This document shows, piece by piece, positions 32,670 through 47,470 of a DNA stretch of 64,000 nucleotides; position 1 is the first letter of the stretch; every line of letters begins with the position of its first letter. A program made the translations under genes and the position numbers. Origin of the DNA: Callaeas wilsoni (taxonomy: Eukaryota; Chordata; Aves; Passeriformes; Callaeidae). The notes beneath the pieces were generated by a model that saw nothing but the letters and a program-made list of their open reading frames with translations, was not told where the DNA came from and searched no databases. The DNA is taken from the NCBI GenBank assembly GCA_013398955.1, contig VWPU01009604.1:1-64000 (forward strand), written 5' to 3'.

Positions 32670-33150
32670 GAATCACAGATTCACAGAAGGGTTGAAGTTG
32701 GATGGAACCTCTAGAGGTCACCTGATCCAACTCCCCTGCTCAAGCAGGGTCACTGAGAACCAGTTTCCCAAGACCATGTCCAGATGGCTTTTGAATATCT
32801 TCAAGAGTGGAGAGTCCACAATATCTGTGGGCAACCTCTGCCAGTGCTTGGTCACCCTTACAATGAAAATGTGTTTCCTGATGCTCAGAGAGAACCTCCT
32901 GTGTTTCACTTTGTACTCATTTACTCTGATCCTGTCACTGGATACTTCTGAAAAGAACCTTGCTGTTCTTTCCGCCCTTCCTTTAGGTATTTATACATTC
33001 TGATTAGATCCACCCTGAGCTTTCCCTTCTCCAGGCTGAATTGTTCCAGCTCTCTCACTCTCTCAGCCTTTCCTCATAGGAAAGGTGCTCTAGTCTCTTC
33101 ATCATCTTTGTGTTCTTTCATTGGACTCTCTCCAGGTCCTTTATAGTGGA
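32670..33150 (-). mobile_element. CR1 LINE 3' end, antisense
   Basis: Starts with ATCACAGATTCACAGAAGGG, the antisense CR1 3' terminus. It continues through the familiar GGTCACCTGATCCAACTCCC, CAACCTCTGCCAGTGCTTGG and CCTTCTCCAGGCTGAA segments to CTCTCCAGGTCC. About 480 bp is recognisable, 5'-truncated, with scattered substitutions. A reading frame of about 150 codons running into it from the left is not a gene. Confidence 0.9.
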
Positions 33151-36100
33151 TATATTTAGAACAGATATAGGAAAAATAAAATAGTAAAAAATCTGATATA
33201 CCAATAAATATTATAAGAGATATTTTTAAGAACAGGATAAAATGCCTAAATCAACAACAAGGAGGAAATTATACCTCCTTGATTTCATCTCTTCATTCCC
33301 ACCAATCTTTTCTTGGTATGACTTATATATTGATTTCCATTATGTAAATAATTAGAGGCTTTCAGAGTATCCTCAAACTTCTTTTTTTTTAATGAAACCT
33401 GTACTTTGAGATACAAATCAAGAATTTAAGTTGTGTTCCTCTGATTAGTTAGGGTTGAAGCTGATACCTTGAGTCAAGAAGTCCCCAATATATTTGAGGT
33501 TTTTAACAATTAGAAGTTTGGTTTTTAAAGACATCTACTGAGTTAGAGCATTCCCAGTCCTCTCCTTTGAAACTGAAAATCTGAATGATTTCCTTCATGG
33601 GAGAGAAGTAAGGACTTTTCTTTTTTGAACACATACAGAATGTCTTTAGCATATGTGTTGCTGTAGTCCACAGTTGTAGCTCATTAGATTGTAAGCATTC
33701 AGGTTGTTTAGACTTTTTAGGACAGCATGTTCAATGGCTTGTACTGAGAAGAAACATTCATGGTCAGAGTAGGTAACAGGTAAGGTTATCCTGTGGCTGT
33801 ATTGAACTGGCATATTCAAATTGCAACCTTTGGAGTGTTTTGAGCAAAAAGGGACTGTTCATGAAAGAAACACTTTGCACTCTCTTCTGCGCTCTAATTT
33901 TACCATCTTTTTAGCAATACAGCAACTGAAAAAAGGAAAAACTGTTCTGCTGCACAAGTGGTATATAAGTAAATCCTTGAAGGAAGACCCACTGTCTGCA
34001 AATCATTGTCTAATCAAGTGCTACAATACTACATCAGTGCAATTTTAGTAGAAGTGTCAAGACTTTAAGCAAGATAGCTGTATTCATTCATCCCTGAGAC
34101 CTGCCAGGACTTCTTTTTGGAGAAGCAGCTGCAAATTGAATCTTCTCCACATTACCCAATTTCAAACATTATTTTGGATTATTTTGACTAGATTTTTAAA
34201 TATATTTAATTGTCAGTGAGACCATTTTATTGGAACATATTGCTTATGCTGGTGGGTCACTATTTTCTCTTCCCCTTGTTTTCTGGGGACACCATTCATT
34301 CCGTGTCACAAATAACTGAGTCTGTTTTGTACGACATGTCCTCTTGCATAACCTGGAGATCTCTCTGTCCTTGGAAGGCCTTTGCCGACTCTTGGAGGAG
34401 AACTGTGTCTCCTCTTGGTGTCTTGTTGTAACGGTGTACCTTCTTGTCCTGGCTAGCTTTCTCTTTAGTTTCCTGCAAACAAGACGGGTTTTGTACGATG
34501 AGTGTTGATTTACAAGCAGGATCTACTTCCGAAAAAACCTATATTCAGGAAGAGCAAGACAATTTTAAACTGCTTGAATTTCCATAACCTTTGAGGATCA
34601 AGGGAACCTGTCTGTGCTACACTATGTTCAGTGTCATGTTCTGAGACTGGCTTTAAATTCAATACTTTTTTTTTTTTTTGAGTAATGGTAAATGTAGGAT
34701 CTTCATTATAAATAAATTTTAGATATTTTCTGGTTCTCTTTGGGTACTTGTGTCACGTGCTGTGGGTTGTTTATATTACCAGTGCTGTTACAAACTCAGA
34801 GCTGTTAGACTGCCTTTGTCACCTGCACGAGAAAGGCTAGACTGCACAGATTTTATGCTGACTTTGGGAAACACACCATCATTAGGATCTGCAGAATTTC
34901 CTCTTGTAATTCTGGATCTGTATCTCAATACAACTTTTCTGTTGCTGGATGCCATCCAAATGGACATCCCTATAGGCTTCAGTGTTTCTCCTGATATTAT
35001 TAAGACTGATTAGAAAACCAGGGAACTGGAAATGACAAGTGACATGAGGAGAATCTTTGTTAGATTTCTCCTGAGGGCATTTGGCACTGGAAGAGTTCCA
35101 CTGTTTGTATCAACAGTAGAAGTACACTCAGGACCAGACACGTGGTCAGCCATGCACACAGTGCCTGGTTTTATAGGTGTTCCCACAAACCACAGCTTCT
35201 ATACCGGTCCAATGCTAGGGGAAGTCCCCGAAAAACTTTGAGCCATTAAGTGAGGGTCTTCATCTTTCTCCAGCTTGCTCAGTCATTCTTAACAATTGTG
35301 ATTTGGTAGGCTTTTGTGCTCAGTGCATTTGGTTAGCTCACACTATGCATCTCACCTAGCATCGATGTAAATGAATGTGGCATGGATGTGTAAATGAATG
35401 CGGTAAATGCAAGCAGCAAGGAAAAATCTGTGTCCATCTAATCCAGGAGACTGATATACACTCCGTGTTTTGTATTCAGGGATGTTCATCTTGCCCGTGC
35501 ACTGCGCTTGCTTAATCTCTGCTCTGCAGCTAAGGCCCTTCTTGGCCCAGCCTGGTACCAGCTGTTGAAATACCCTCACAGTCCACCATGGATCAAATTC
35601 CATTATCCTGTGCTATAAGTAATGGACTTTCATTGATCTAATTCTCTTGAGTTAAATTGTGTTTAGATCTTGGAGACTGAGGCAAAACTTGGAGTTTAGT
35701 TCCACTGTAACCCATGTTTTCCTTGGATATGGAAACAAGACTGGTTTTCATCACAGGAAAAATGGCATTTTTACTTCAGAACTTGCTGGCAATTTCAGTG
35801 ACTGTAGAAGATACTAGCAATAGCTTTGTCCTTATCACTGCTGCAATGGATGGGAGATGGAAAAGCCCCCAGGCATGAACTTTGGCTTGGTTTACACTTG
35901 TTCTCAGCTTCATGAGTGATTACCATCTCTGAGAGGAAGTGTGTGTCTTTACTGTCAAGAAAATGATTTACTTTGTTTCTTATTTTAAACACAGATATGT
36001 TTTAAAGGAAAGACAATAGCTCTTATCCAACAGAACAAGGAATTTAGTTTGGCATATTGTAATTGCATAGGACTTTGAAGACAAAGAAGACAAATAGTTT

Positions 36101-36216
36101 TAGGCTAGAGAATAGTGTGGGAGATTGTCCTCCTAGCTTCCCTTCTCACTTTGTTACTGCTGACCGTAGGGCTACAGCACACAGTAAAGCTCTGCAGAGA
36201 ACTCTGATAAAATGCG

Positions 36217-36575
36217 AATCACAAAAGCACAGAATCGTTTAGTTTGGAAAAGACCTCCAAGGTCATCAGGTCCAGCCTTTGACTGATGACCATCTTGTCA
36301 AATAGACCATGGCACTAAGTACCACGTCCAGTTGCTTCCGGAACATCACCAGGGACTGTGACTCCACCACCTCCCTGGGCAGTCCGTTCTAATACTTAAC
36401 AACCCTTCAGTGAAGAAGTTCTTCTGAATGTCCAACCTGAACCACCCTAAGTGTAGCTTAAGACTTCGTCCTCTCATCCTGTCGCTGATTGCCTGAGAGA
36501 AGAGGCTGACCCACACCTGGCTACGCTCTCCTTTCAGGTGGTTGTAGAGAGTGATAAGGCACCCCCTGAGCCATG
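36217..36575 (-). mobile_element. CR1 LINE 3' end, antisense
   Basis: Begins at AAAAGCACAGAATCG. It carries the antisense CR1 blocks GACCTCCAAGGTCATCAGGT, CTCCACCACCTCCCTGGGCA and AGTGAAGAAGTTCTTCT, ending around AGGTGGTTGTAGAGAGTGAT. It is less diverged than the fragments at 5195 or 47180. Confidence 0.9.
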
Positions 36576-39317
36576 TAAAATACGAGTAGGAGGCTGGTTT
36601 CTGCAAGGCTTGCCTCACTTTGCACTGTGGTAGTCCTACAGTTTGGCTCAGTGGATCACTCTGAAGGACTTGTCTTCATTTAATTGTATTTGGTTTAGTG
36701 TCTTTTTCATTTTATTAGAAAGAAAATCCCATGTGACTAACACAGATGCTTCTCTATCTAATGTAACAGTAACATATTAGTCAGTGCTCTGAATGTTCCC
36801 CACCAAGAAATGAAATGAAAGTTTTTTAGATGAGGTACAGCAGGTTTCCCTTTATTAGTCCAGTTTTCATTTTATTATGATTTTTGGTTCAATACTGTAG
36901 ATAATATAACTGACAAATTTTCTAAAATCTTGACATGGAGTAGAAATGGAAGCAGAACGCATATCAGCCAACTAACTTAGATGCTCCGTAAGAGAAGTTA
37001 CAAGCAGACTTTAAAACTTCTTTTAAAGAAACTCATAATTAGTTTTGTGAAAGTTTGATGCTATATAACAGTCTTGCCAAAGTACATATCATATTAACTT
37101 ACCGTGTCCCTAAAATTCTGTTGAAATCCCCTCAATGCATCCCCTCTTTATATCTACATGAAATAGATCAAATCGAAGGTATATAGGAAGTAAATATTTG
37201 TTATAATAAGTAAATATCCACTATTGCCACTTACCTTTGAACCTGCAAAATTAATTGGGTACTTACATAATGGAAACAGCTGAAAGAAGTGAAGAGAAGG
37301 GGACTGAAAACAAACAAAGATCAGATCTAAATTAAAACACAGCATATTTTAAGTTCGGGTTTTTTCCCAGTCCACTGACAACTTCATAACCACTTTACTA
37401 ATTGTGTACCTGCAAAACATATGTCACCTCATATTAATCTTATATATTCCCCCGACTATTTCAATATCTGTGCAGAAAATGCTATCTTCTGTGTGTTGGT
37501 ATTATGTTGTACATCAGTGTCAGTGAAAAACTGTCACAAACCCCCTATATTTTGTTCCAAATAATTTATTAAACTGATGCTGTGCCATCAAATGACCCCT
37601 ATAAACCTTGTACGGGAAAACGACAAATAAATGATGCTTTATGAAAACATTTCTTGAGAGGATAAATAATTCAGCCTTAATAATGTATCTTGAGCTGATG
37701 AATGTAAGGATTTATATGGAGAATATTCGAATGTGTTATGACAAGGACCACGACAGTACATGGAGAAAAATGAAATTGTATTTTTTCTTTCCATACTTTT
37801 TCTACACTGCATCTACACTGCGGCATATAGGAAAAGGCTGTACATCTTACACCAAGTAATATTTGTAAGAGGAAATTAGCAATGTTTGCAATTACTTTAA
37901 TAATTCTTAAAGATGCAGTCATGCCAGGTGCAGAGAGCTCTCAAATTACGATGTGTTCAAGAGGTTTTGATTGTTTTCAGCACTTCTTCAGGACCACCAG
38001 TACTGTATTAAACCCTAGCAATGCAGTTACATATGTCCCCCTAAGGGAAGAGCTCTTTCTTCTGAGCCAAACATACTCAGCAACACGTCAGAGAGTTTGA
38101 AGGTATTGCACATTGCAACATACATTCTTAATTTTTATTGATGCTCGCAAGCACTTCAGAAATATTTAATAAGTCTGGCAGTAAGTGCTGTATCATTTCA
38201 GGACAGTAATGCACACTACATTTGTTGCTGCCAACTTATGGTTAGGAAAGCAGGGACAATGTCAGTTTGAAAGTTACTTTGCCATCATACCTTAAAAGTA
38301 TCATGGTAGTAGCTGATAATATCTTTAAAACCAGTAGAGTGGCTGAGATTGTCACCACTGTCAGCATGAGGTGGGAGGAGAGGTCAGTTTCTGGACAGAA
38401 GATGTGCCCACTGCAGCAACACTTAGTGAGGGGCACTGAGTTCCAAGAGGTCGTTTGGAAAAGAGGAATTTATTTATCTTGTCTTTATCTAGCCAAGTCA
38501 AGTCATGATCTCCAGACAGGGGTCAGCTTGCTTACTTTAGATATTGTAGCCTCAGCAGATATTCTGTCTTCTGACTCCCTGAAGATAATGTTCAACTAGT
38601 ACGGTTTCTCCAGCCAGAGAAAAGCTGCAAACTACAGTGTTGTGACTCTTCATCACTCTCTTGCCAAATGCCAATACAATAGCATGTGAAAAACATGTTG
38701 GGGAAGACTTTTAAGCTGTAGATTCCTGTGCCCTGAACTGCCTGTATTGGAGACTGGGAAATGTAACAGAAAGTTTCCAAGAAAAGAGGACATTGAGAAA
38801 CTTAATCTCCTTTCCACTGAGGCAATCTGCCAGGAAAGACCTACTGTAGGCAAAATTTGGGCAAAAAGCCTCTTCTCAGAAGACAAGTTTCATTGGGGAG
38901 GAAACATAAAGACAACTGGTCATGTCCTTAATTTCTTATTATGTTTTGCTTAACCTTGGCATTAGTGGAGTAATACAAGCCAGGCTTTCAGAATCTGCCC
39001 CAGTGTTTCAGAAAACACATTGCCTGAAGTTAAATGTATTTTTCGGAGTCATAGAAAAATGCCATTGAAAACATCGAAGCCTGGGAGGTGTGAGGTCACA
39101 CCATCACCATGCCAATAATTTGGCTGGAGAATGTTTTGTGCTAGTTAAATTGGGGACCAACTAGCCATATTATAGCCAGATTAGCAGTGGTGAAGGCTGC
39201 TGGAGGGAATGAACATTCAAAAGTTAACTTAGATCTATATGGAGATAATGGGATACATATAAACAATTTGGGGGATTTTATCAGTGTACTTTCATGTCAA
39301 GTTTTAATTTAATCTTC

Positions 39318-39550
39318 CAGTTTTCTTTCTTTCTTTTTACTTTTGCGGTTTAACTTGGTGACTTTCCTTGCCTTCTACCTCTTTTTCTCTAGCAGGCTTT
39401 TTAGTAATAATCCACCTTACTTCTTTGTAAAATTTTCTTTTTTGCATCTTCCTCTTCTGTAGATTTTCTTGTTTTCTCCATATAGATTTTTTCCCCTTGT
39501 CTTTTCCCATCTTTGCTACATTCTCCCTTTTTTTCTCTATATTCCTTGCT
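39318..39550. repeat. pyrimidine-rich low-complexity tract
   Basis: Long T/C-rich run that includes TTTCTTTCTTTCTTTTT near 39325. It reads as a polypyrimidine strand bias rather than a tandem array. Confidence 0.6.
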
Positions 39551-40073
39551 CCTCTCTTAAAAACTTTTTGTTACATCTGCTGTCTGCCGTTTCCAGAACT
39601 GGATCTCTCTCTCCTCTCCAGTAATAGACTGATTTTGGTGGGAAAGTAATGATCTCCATTTTATTTTATTTTTTCCAACAAAACATTGTTCTCATCTCCT
39701 GTTGGGTGAAAGCAGGACCAGGCAGACCTCTTTTCCATTCTTCTCCATGAGGGCCTTTTGCCCTAAGTGATCTGGGTGTGGTGAGCTCAGATAGCCTGCT
39801 GATGCTTTCATTGCATGGGCCACAGGGAGGGGATGTACCTTTCATTCCCTCCCTTACAAAGAGCCCTACCACAGCGTCAAGATGATGAGAATCACTGAAG
39901 CAGAGGGATGAGCCTTAGGGCGGGAGGGGGGAATAAATAATGGCTTGTTGTCAACCCTCCCTTCTGCATTAGGCTGCCAGATGATTGCTTATTCCTTGCT
40001 CCCACCCACACGCTTCATGCCACCACCAGCATTTTTGGTCCTTTGTGGCTGAGGTTGTGGGCTAGTCAGCTGA

Positions 40074-40082
40074 TGAGTCAGC
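40074..40082 (+). promoter_or_regulatory. possible AP-1/CNC-Maf site
   Basis: TGAGTCAGC fits AP-1 (TGAGTCA) and nine bases of the CNC-sMaf consensus. A CAGCTG E-box (40067-40072) adjoins it, and GTCAGC occurs twice within 18 bp. Sequence match only. Confidence 0.25.
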
Positions 40083-43000
40083 TCTGCTAACCAGTGCTTT
40101 TCCAGCTCCCCATGGCAGGGATAGCTTGGGCGGAAGAGTTTCAGCCAGTACTATCTGCATGGAAGATGGGGGCTGCTTGGGCATGTTAATTGATTTGTTT
40201 AGAATTTCACCGTTCTGGAAATAAAGAGCAGGTTTCCAGGGGTGTGCAGTTCATCTCCTCTTGTTCTCTTTGCACATGCTCCGATGCAGGAAGTTTTGAA
40301 GCTACACCCTGTATACCATCTGTTAGTACGGGAGCGTGGAATGAATGGGAAATTCAAACTTTGAATAGGTCAGGAAACCCAAAGTTTTGTTCTCACAGCA
40401 ATTAATTACATGTTGGTCTCAGATGGTACTGTAGCTCATTGGGTTAACGTACAAAACAGATCTTGCGCCACAGCTGAGTTCCCGCACCACAGCTGAACTT
40501 GGCACTGGGACCGAGTGGGAGAAGAGAGGATCAGAGCTTCAAAATACCTTTGTGCCTCCTCAGTGCTGGGCAGGCCTGGGCCTCTTTAGTGCTTCCCAGG
40601 GGTCAGAACACCCTCCGGGACTGGCGCAGGCAGCCTCTCACAGCTCATGGCAACTGGGGAACATCTGGCCAATGGAAAATACATCAGGCAGAAGAATGTT
40701 CCAGCTGCCCCGCTCCCAGCCTGCCCCATCCTGTCTTGACTCCATCAGCTCCCGGCTGTGTTGCCATGTCTGGAGTGCAATTGTCAGGTACTCTGGATCC
40801 TTTTCTCGTTCTCCACATCAGGCAAAGGTCATGCTGTGCTGGGACAGGTTGTATGAACCACCACATGTGGAAGGCTCAGTCACAGCTAGTGACTAAATAA
40901 CTAAACAATTAGTTTTAAACTAATTTCTACAGCTGCACTATTTGCTATCCTTTTCAGTCTGCCTAGTACAAGCATATTTCCAGATATCTTTCAGTGGTTC
41001 TGACCAAGCTAGACCTTAATTTACATTGCAGTAGCAAAACACTCTTTTCCTCCTCTTCCAGACAAAATCTGGCCATTTTCAAGTATGTACAGTAAGTTGG
41101 GGCAGAGGGAAGAGGGTGAGGGTAGGAGCGATTTTGTAAGCATGCTTGCTGTAATTTTTATAACCGAATTATTCAGAAAGCCTTCGGCTTGAGTCTAATG
41201 ACTGTAATTTGTCACAGTACTTAAATCTATTTCTAATGAAAGAATACCTCTTAGTAGCTATTTAAAGTCAATTTATTCATTAAAAAATAATTTATGATCC
41301 ACTAATCTGAAATTGTTTGATTTTCAATTATTAGTTGGGGTATCAGGGAACTCTATTACATTTGTCTGGATAATTTTCAGATTAAATATACTCCACAAAA
41401 GGACTAAAAAAACCCCATATAGGCAGATTTTCAGCTAATCCAAATTACTGGATGCATGTTCTCTTACATATATAGGTGATGTACAGATCTTTCGACTATC
41501 AGGTGCAAGATATAAAAATCTGTGGAGGGAGTGAGGAAAGCTTGCAGTAATTATTTGGAAATTGGCATATGAGAAGTCATTGTTTATCCTGATTTCACTA
41601 TACTAAATTACTGACTAATTCCTCCTCTAGAATTGCAGATCCAGTGGGACTTAGACATATGTATTAGCAGTCTGCTTGCATCTCCTTAGAAGATGGAGCA
41701 ATTGACCACGCTGTCTTTGAGTAGGAGAGGTCATATTCTTGAAAAATGATTAGAGATATTTTACCTTCATATAATAGGGGTTATAAATAGGACACTCAGA
41801 AAGGCAAGACTTCTTAGGTACCAGCCCTGTGGCCAGACTGGCATGCAGAACAGAACTGAGCAGCAGTATTCTAGCAGCTGTTTACCCTCAAATGCCCATA
41901 CATAAACTCATTCCTGCTGTTAGCAATGATTTCTTTGCCAACTGCCTCCAGAAGAACAGTGTAATTTGTTTGTATAGGTAAGGTAGCCCAACAGCATTCT
42001 CATGTTTCTCTTTCCATAGCTAGAAAGGAAAAATTGCCATGTTAATTAAATACTTGTATTAGTATGCAGTACTGTTTTTCTCTAGATAAACTTCTTGTAC
42101 TTTAGCCAAGGTTCATAAACAGGGACAAAGCCTGTTTAGGCAAGAGTTGATCCTGTATGTTTTTCATTTCCATGGGAAGTTGTTGCAGTGGTAAGTGAAT
42201 GGGCACAAATCAGTAACATAAGACTAAAGGTAACATCTTCTGAAGTCTCAGAAATCTTTGAAACTCTGAATTATCTTCAAAAATGCCTGCAGCTTTGTGT
42301 GCACTGGTACTGTTGCCCTCGAGGTCACTCTGGAGGCTCTCAGTGCCTCCCATTATGGGCTGGTGTCTCTGTCTCATCACCTCCACCAACATTTTGACTG
42401 AGCTGAGAAGCTGTAGTGATGCTCAGCACGGGAGGTTAAGCCTGCCTCTACGATGTGAGTGTACTGAGCTCTGACAGTGAGGTCTACCAGCAGTAAAGTC
42501 ACAATTCTGTGTCCAGCTTCCAGTCTAATTCCTCTCCATAAATATAGGCCAGACCTGGAGCAGAGACAAGGCCTATTTTGGGGTGTCATTAGTTTCATAT
42601 CAAAGCTGGGCTGGGACGTCATCTTTTGTGTCAATGGGAAACTGCAGTGCAGATGGGAGGGGACCTCTCCCACTGCTGGGTGAAGATACACATCAAGGTC
42701 AAGCCTAAACTGTAAAAAGCCCTCATTTGGGATAAAGCCAAGGGTATTTAACAGCCTGTGGGTGCATCTCCAGAATCCCTGAAACTGTCCGTAGCATGTA
42801 TGGGCACACCTCAACAAGCTTTCACCTGTTTAGTGTGCCTAATAATAGCAATGAACTTGCAGGACAGTGTGCAAACTGCACTCCCACACTGTGAGTCCTC
42901 AACAGGCTTAGTGCTGTGCCCTCATTCCTATTGTTACTTATTTAAGCTGGATTATAAAGCTGGTTTGGGCAAGCCTGTCTGTGCTGCCTTTAAATGAAAT

Positions 43001-43942
43001 GTGTCTGTACACTAATCCTCATAAAATATCAATGAGCAATATAGTCACCATAATTTTTTTAATTGTAGGCCTCAAAGTAATTTAACAGCTTTTGAAAACT
43101 TTATTTCAGGTAATTAGTGCAAATAATTAATGATGAAACAACAACGGTTGCTTTCATAGCGTTAACTGCTTGTGAAAATGGGCCAAGCCCCCCCCTTCAT
43201 TGGGTAGAGTTGACTTACCATAAGAGGAAAAATATTTTTAACTTTTTTCTTTAAATTCCTAACTGCCTCTTATCACCCAAAGTCATTCCAGCTACCACCT
43301 GCAAGGCATGTCCATACAACAGATTACTATATTGGTCATTTGTGGGATACTTGGCTAAAATAAAGTAGACTTTTCTGACCTAGGAACAAGCTCTAACTAG
43401 AACTTGTTGTACTTTCATAGTATTCCTTCAGAATCAATTCATAAGCCTGTTTCCTGATTTACTATTTCTGTATCGTTGAGTTTCTAACAGTGCAGCAGGG
43501 CAATGTTTCAGGGCAATCGTATTTGTTGTTTTTTTGAATCTAATGTTTATTTGACTGTTTACCATTACTTTTAAATATCTTAATTAGCATAATTCACAGT
43601 AGCACCTGTTTGGTGAACATGGACATTTAAGATAATAAAAAGGAACAGGCTAACTAAATATTTGCAAAAGGTGCCAGTATCGTTCAAAAGAATTGTAGAG
43701 TTATTTAGCTTCAGATTTTATTTAATTCTACTCAGGCACCATCATTCCATCCAGATAAAACTTGAAACTATATGTTTCTTCCCTGATAAAACTGAAATAA
43801 AATAGTCCCATGACATAATTGAGGGAATCCCATACGATAATATGCATGTGCCTTATATCTGCGTGGGTTGAAAGGATGAGCTGCCTCTTTAAAAAGCTTC
43901 CGTGAACCTGTATTGTTGTAGTAAGCTCTGGTAGGCGAGGGG

Positions 43943-43952
43943 TTGCGTGACT
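43943..43952 (+). promoter_or_regulatory. XRE core in intron 3, nine of ten
   Basis: TTGCGTGACT has the strong TNGCGTG core and fits the extended AHR-ARNT consensus except for the final base. It shares GCGTGAC with the XRE at 50491. The surroundings are not CpG-rich. Confidence 0.4.
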
Positions 43953-46900
43953 GCAGCAGACTCATTTGTGACCTCAGAAAAGTGGTTATGAAAGTGATCT
44001 CTTGATCAGAGGAATAGAGCTCTGCTGCCTGCCAGACCAGCAATGCAGAAATGAGCCTCCTCCCTGCAAATCTGCCCTGGCAGGAGAAAAAGTGTTCCCC
44101 TTTTGGATGTAGTGTAATGATTCCTCTGAAAAATTATTTGGCTTAAAACAAAGTGAGCTCTAGACTATACACTGTCTCCAGTTAAATTTCATATTTTTTA
44201 AAAACATGCAAATCATCATTGCTTTTTGTAATTTGCAGTTTTCACTTTCTGCCTTAAACCTACTCCTATAGCGCTAGTAAGTCTTGTTTCAGTGGTTATT
44301 GGACTGACTCTGGCAGTAAGCCACAATGTATATCCAATGGAGATCATATTGTAACTGGTGAAAACGAAATATAAACTAAATGTTTATGTCACATGATGAG
44401 TGTGAAACAGATCTGATGAATCGGTAGGTAAGAAATCACTGCTTTTCATCCAGAGACCTGTGACAGAATAAGAAGCACTAGAAGTAGTTTAGGTATCATA
44501 ATTCTCCCTATACACACTATTCACCTGGCATTAAACACTCAGTCAAATCTGCAAGCGGCTATTATTGCCTAGAAAGTTGAGGCCATAATCCTATATGTTT
44601 CATGAATGAGATACAAGATTCTTGTCCTTATCCCATAAGGAATACTTGTTATTTCTTTGGTAACTTGCTATGAGTCAAGGTAGCAGGCACCTGTGTAGGA
44701 GTCAGACTTGCCTGTTCAAGTCAATGACACATATGCAGAAGAGTTGAAACTGGAGAAAAGGTTATATTTTATTAGCTAGGACTTTGTTTCTGAAATACAG
44801 AACATTGGTTTTCCTTATCTGCAAATGGGACAAGTCTGATAAGAACTCTGTGCCAGCCTTGTAATTTTATCACTATATCTAAGTATTCTCTGGTTTTAAA
44901 AACTGAAAAGCAAATCAAAGCAGGGAGACAATTTACAGTCTTAGAGCATTTAAATATTACCTCTCCTGCCTTTTATAAAGATAGAATTTTTTATTACGCT
45001 TAGAAAATGTGAAGGTCCTAATTCTAGTTGTTGGCTTAGGGACCACGGCACTTCTAAATAACTTAAGTTTAGTGCTGAACGGGAGACAAAGTGTAAGCCC
45101 ACTACTAGTCTGTTTAGGTCTTTGGCATCTGCTTGGGATCTTTTTCTGAGCACAGAATATGGCTGTCAGGAAAGGCAAGGCAAAACCTTTGTGAGGAAGT
45201 GAAAAATAAAGGTTATTGTAGTAATTGAATACATCGTGTGCATGCATTTTCTACTTCTGCAGAAGGTTCCTGTTCTGCAAAGGAATTTATTTTTGGACAA
45301 ACCATAGTGTCTTTTCTGCAGGCCCTCTGCCTTAAGAGGGATTCCAGTTGGGAACAAGGCCCATCTGTTTGGATAGCTTTGCAGGACTAGTCTTTAAATG
45401 CATACATTAAAATATTAATGTGGATAAAAACACATTTAAGAGATCCAGGGATTGTAACATTATCAGTTTAGGCTTCTGGCAGTGCAGTTTCTGACTTCTG
45501 TTGTCAGATAGTTCTTAATTTTGAGCTTTTAGGTACGATTGCCATGCTACTGGTTTTCTTCATCATTCTAAAAGGTTCTGGAATACAGCTCAATGTTTTA
45601 AAATTACCCTGGAAACTGATTCTGAAATGAGTTTTTTTAACTTTTAGATAATGTCCCTGATGTTTCATTTGCCCTTATCTTGTCTCAGCATGTGTGTTAA
45701 CTTCCTGAAGTAGAAAATCCAAAGTTTAAGGACCTCCTCTCAGGCATATTTTTCCCACAGCACATTAGGTGCATTCATCTTCTCAAGGCTTCATGCAGTC
45801 CATGTCATCGTGGCAGCCTCCACAGACAGCAGAAAAGGCCAAGCAGAGCAGCTCTGCCTTAGAAAGAGAGTGCCGTGTTCTGTGGGGTGTGTGTGTTTGT
45901 CTGTCGTTGTGCAGCAGTGTGCTGTGATATCCAGCTGACTTAAAGGTGGAGATTCTCATATTTCCTCTGTCGAGCGTGTTTGCTTCTTTAAAGTACTCTG
46001 GAAAGCAAACGTGTCTTTGCCTTTAATATTGGACACAGTAAGGCTGCTATATAAAGCAGATATTAAAGAATTGTTCTTTTGATATTCCTGACTCTAAAAC
46101 TGTTGGATCCAGATTTGGTTTTCTGGGTAACACATGCACATCCTGTGCACTAAGGCCTTAGTGTGAATATTTTAGATGCAGTGTTTATTTCATCTTAAAG
46201 GTTTCCTTTATCTTCTCCAGATCGTGTGCATTGGCAATTATTAAACAGTCTCTTGGATGATATACTGGCCTACTGACACATGCTCTTTCAACTCTCTTCT
46301 AAGAGACACTGACTTAAATTCCTTTTGGAACCAGCAGGTGTGAATTTAACCTGTGTCTTTCCATGGAGAATGGTGCTAAGAATATTAGCACAAGAAAGGC
46401 ACAAGAAATTGAGGAATGGAAACTCAGGAGATACTCTGTTTGAATCATAGTCCTGGAAAAGAGGTCATCAGATCCAAAAAGGCTAGCAAAATCATGTAAA
46501 TCTCACATAAGTTAGTCATTGTCAGGTTGCTTTAATCAAGAAGGGAGAGAGAAGCTTTTTCATTAATTTTCCTAGTTGCATTTATTTTCATGCTTGATCT
46601 TTGAGTTCATCCTTCAGGGACTGCTTACTAAATGTTCTAAACTATAGATCTAAATTGGTGAGGACAAAATGATGCACATCTTCTCTAGCCAACAGAGACT
46701 AAAAATGTTCTGATATTTTCAAGGTAAATCTGTTATCAAGAATTCATTGCACATCTTCTGTAAGATGCAATTCTTACAACCACCTTTCCAAATGCAGGGA
46801 AGATTCCAGTAGACTTCAATTGCTGACATATGAACACACATAGCTTTCCTCTTAGCTGTCTTTTCAGTAAAAATGGGTTTTGGTCTCATTACTTATGTTT

Positions 46901-47179
46901 CTGAAAAATATTTCAGACTCAAGTTTATTTCAATATGCTGTTTATCATTAAAGATTTTTTTTTGTTGTTTTTGGATGCAATGATTAGTCACAAGCTGCTC
47001 TTTCATCATATGCTTAAATTTAGTCACATACAGGCTTTCTCATAAGGTTCTGATTTTTCTTACTGTCACTTCTGTGATATACTTTGTTTCACGTCACAGA
47101 TGCTGCTGTTGTGCATCTGTTGTTTATTTTCTGTCTGCAACAAATTTTGTGGACAAGGCCATGGCATTGCAGTGAGAAT

Positions 47180-47470
47180 ATAGCAACATAAGAAATGCAC
47201 TACTGTGTCACACCAGGTCCATCCAGTCTGGTATTCTTGTCTTCAAAATTGCTGTCTTTTTTCTACTTTGAAGCATTCCTGTGATGGTATTACAGGGCAC
47301 TTCACAGTCCTCATATTGTGGGGTTGGGCGAACAGCAGCTCTGCATTCAGTTTATCCATTGCCCTGATAATTTTGTAAACCTCTCTTATATCTCCCCTCG
47401 TCCTTCTCAATAAAAAGTCACAGCCATTTGAACATTTCCTCAAAGGGCAACCGCCTCTGCTGTGGACATC
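47180..47470 (-). mobile_element. old CR1-family fragment (reptile-type), antisense
   Basis: Left edge AGCAACATAAGAAATGC then CACACCAGGTCCATCCAGTC matches the antisense 3' start of CR1 copies common in turtles and crocodilians. After a gap relative to those copies it resumes with ATTTTGTAAACCTCTCTTAT and ATCTCCCCTCGTCCTTCTC. The middle is deleted or unrecognisable. High divergence suggests an old insertion. Confidence 0.65.
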
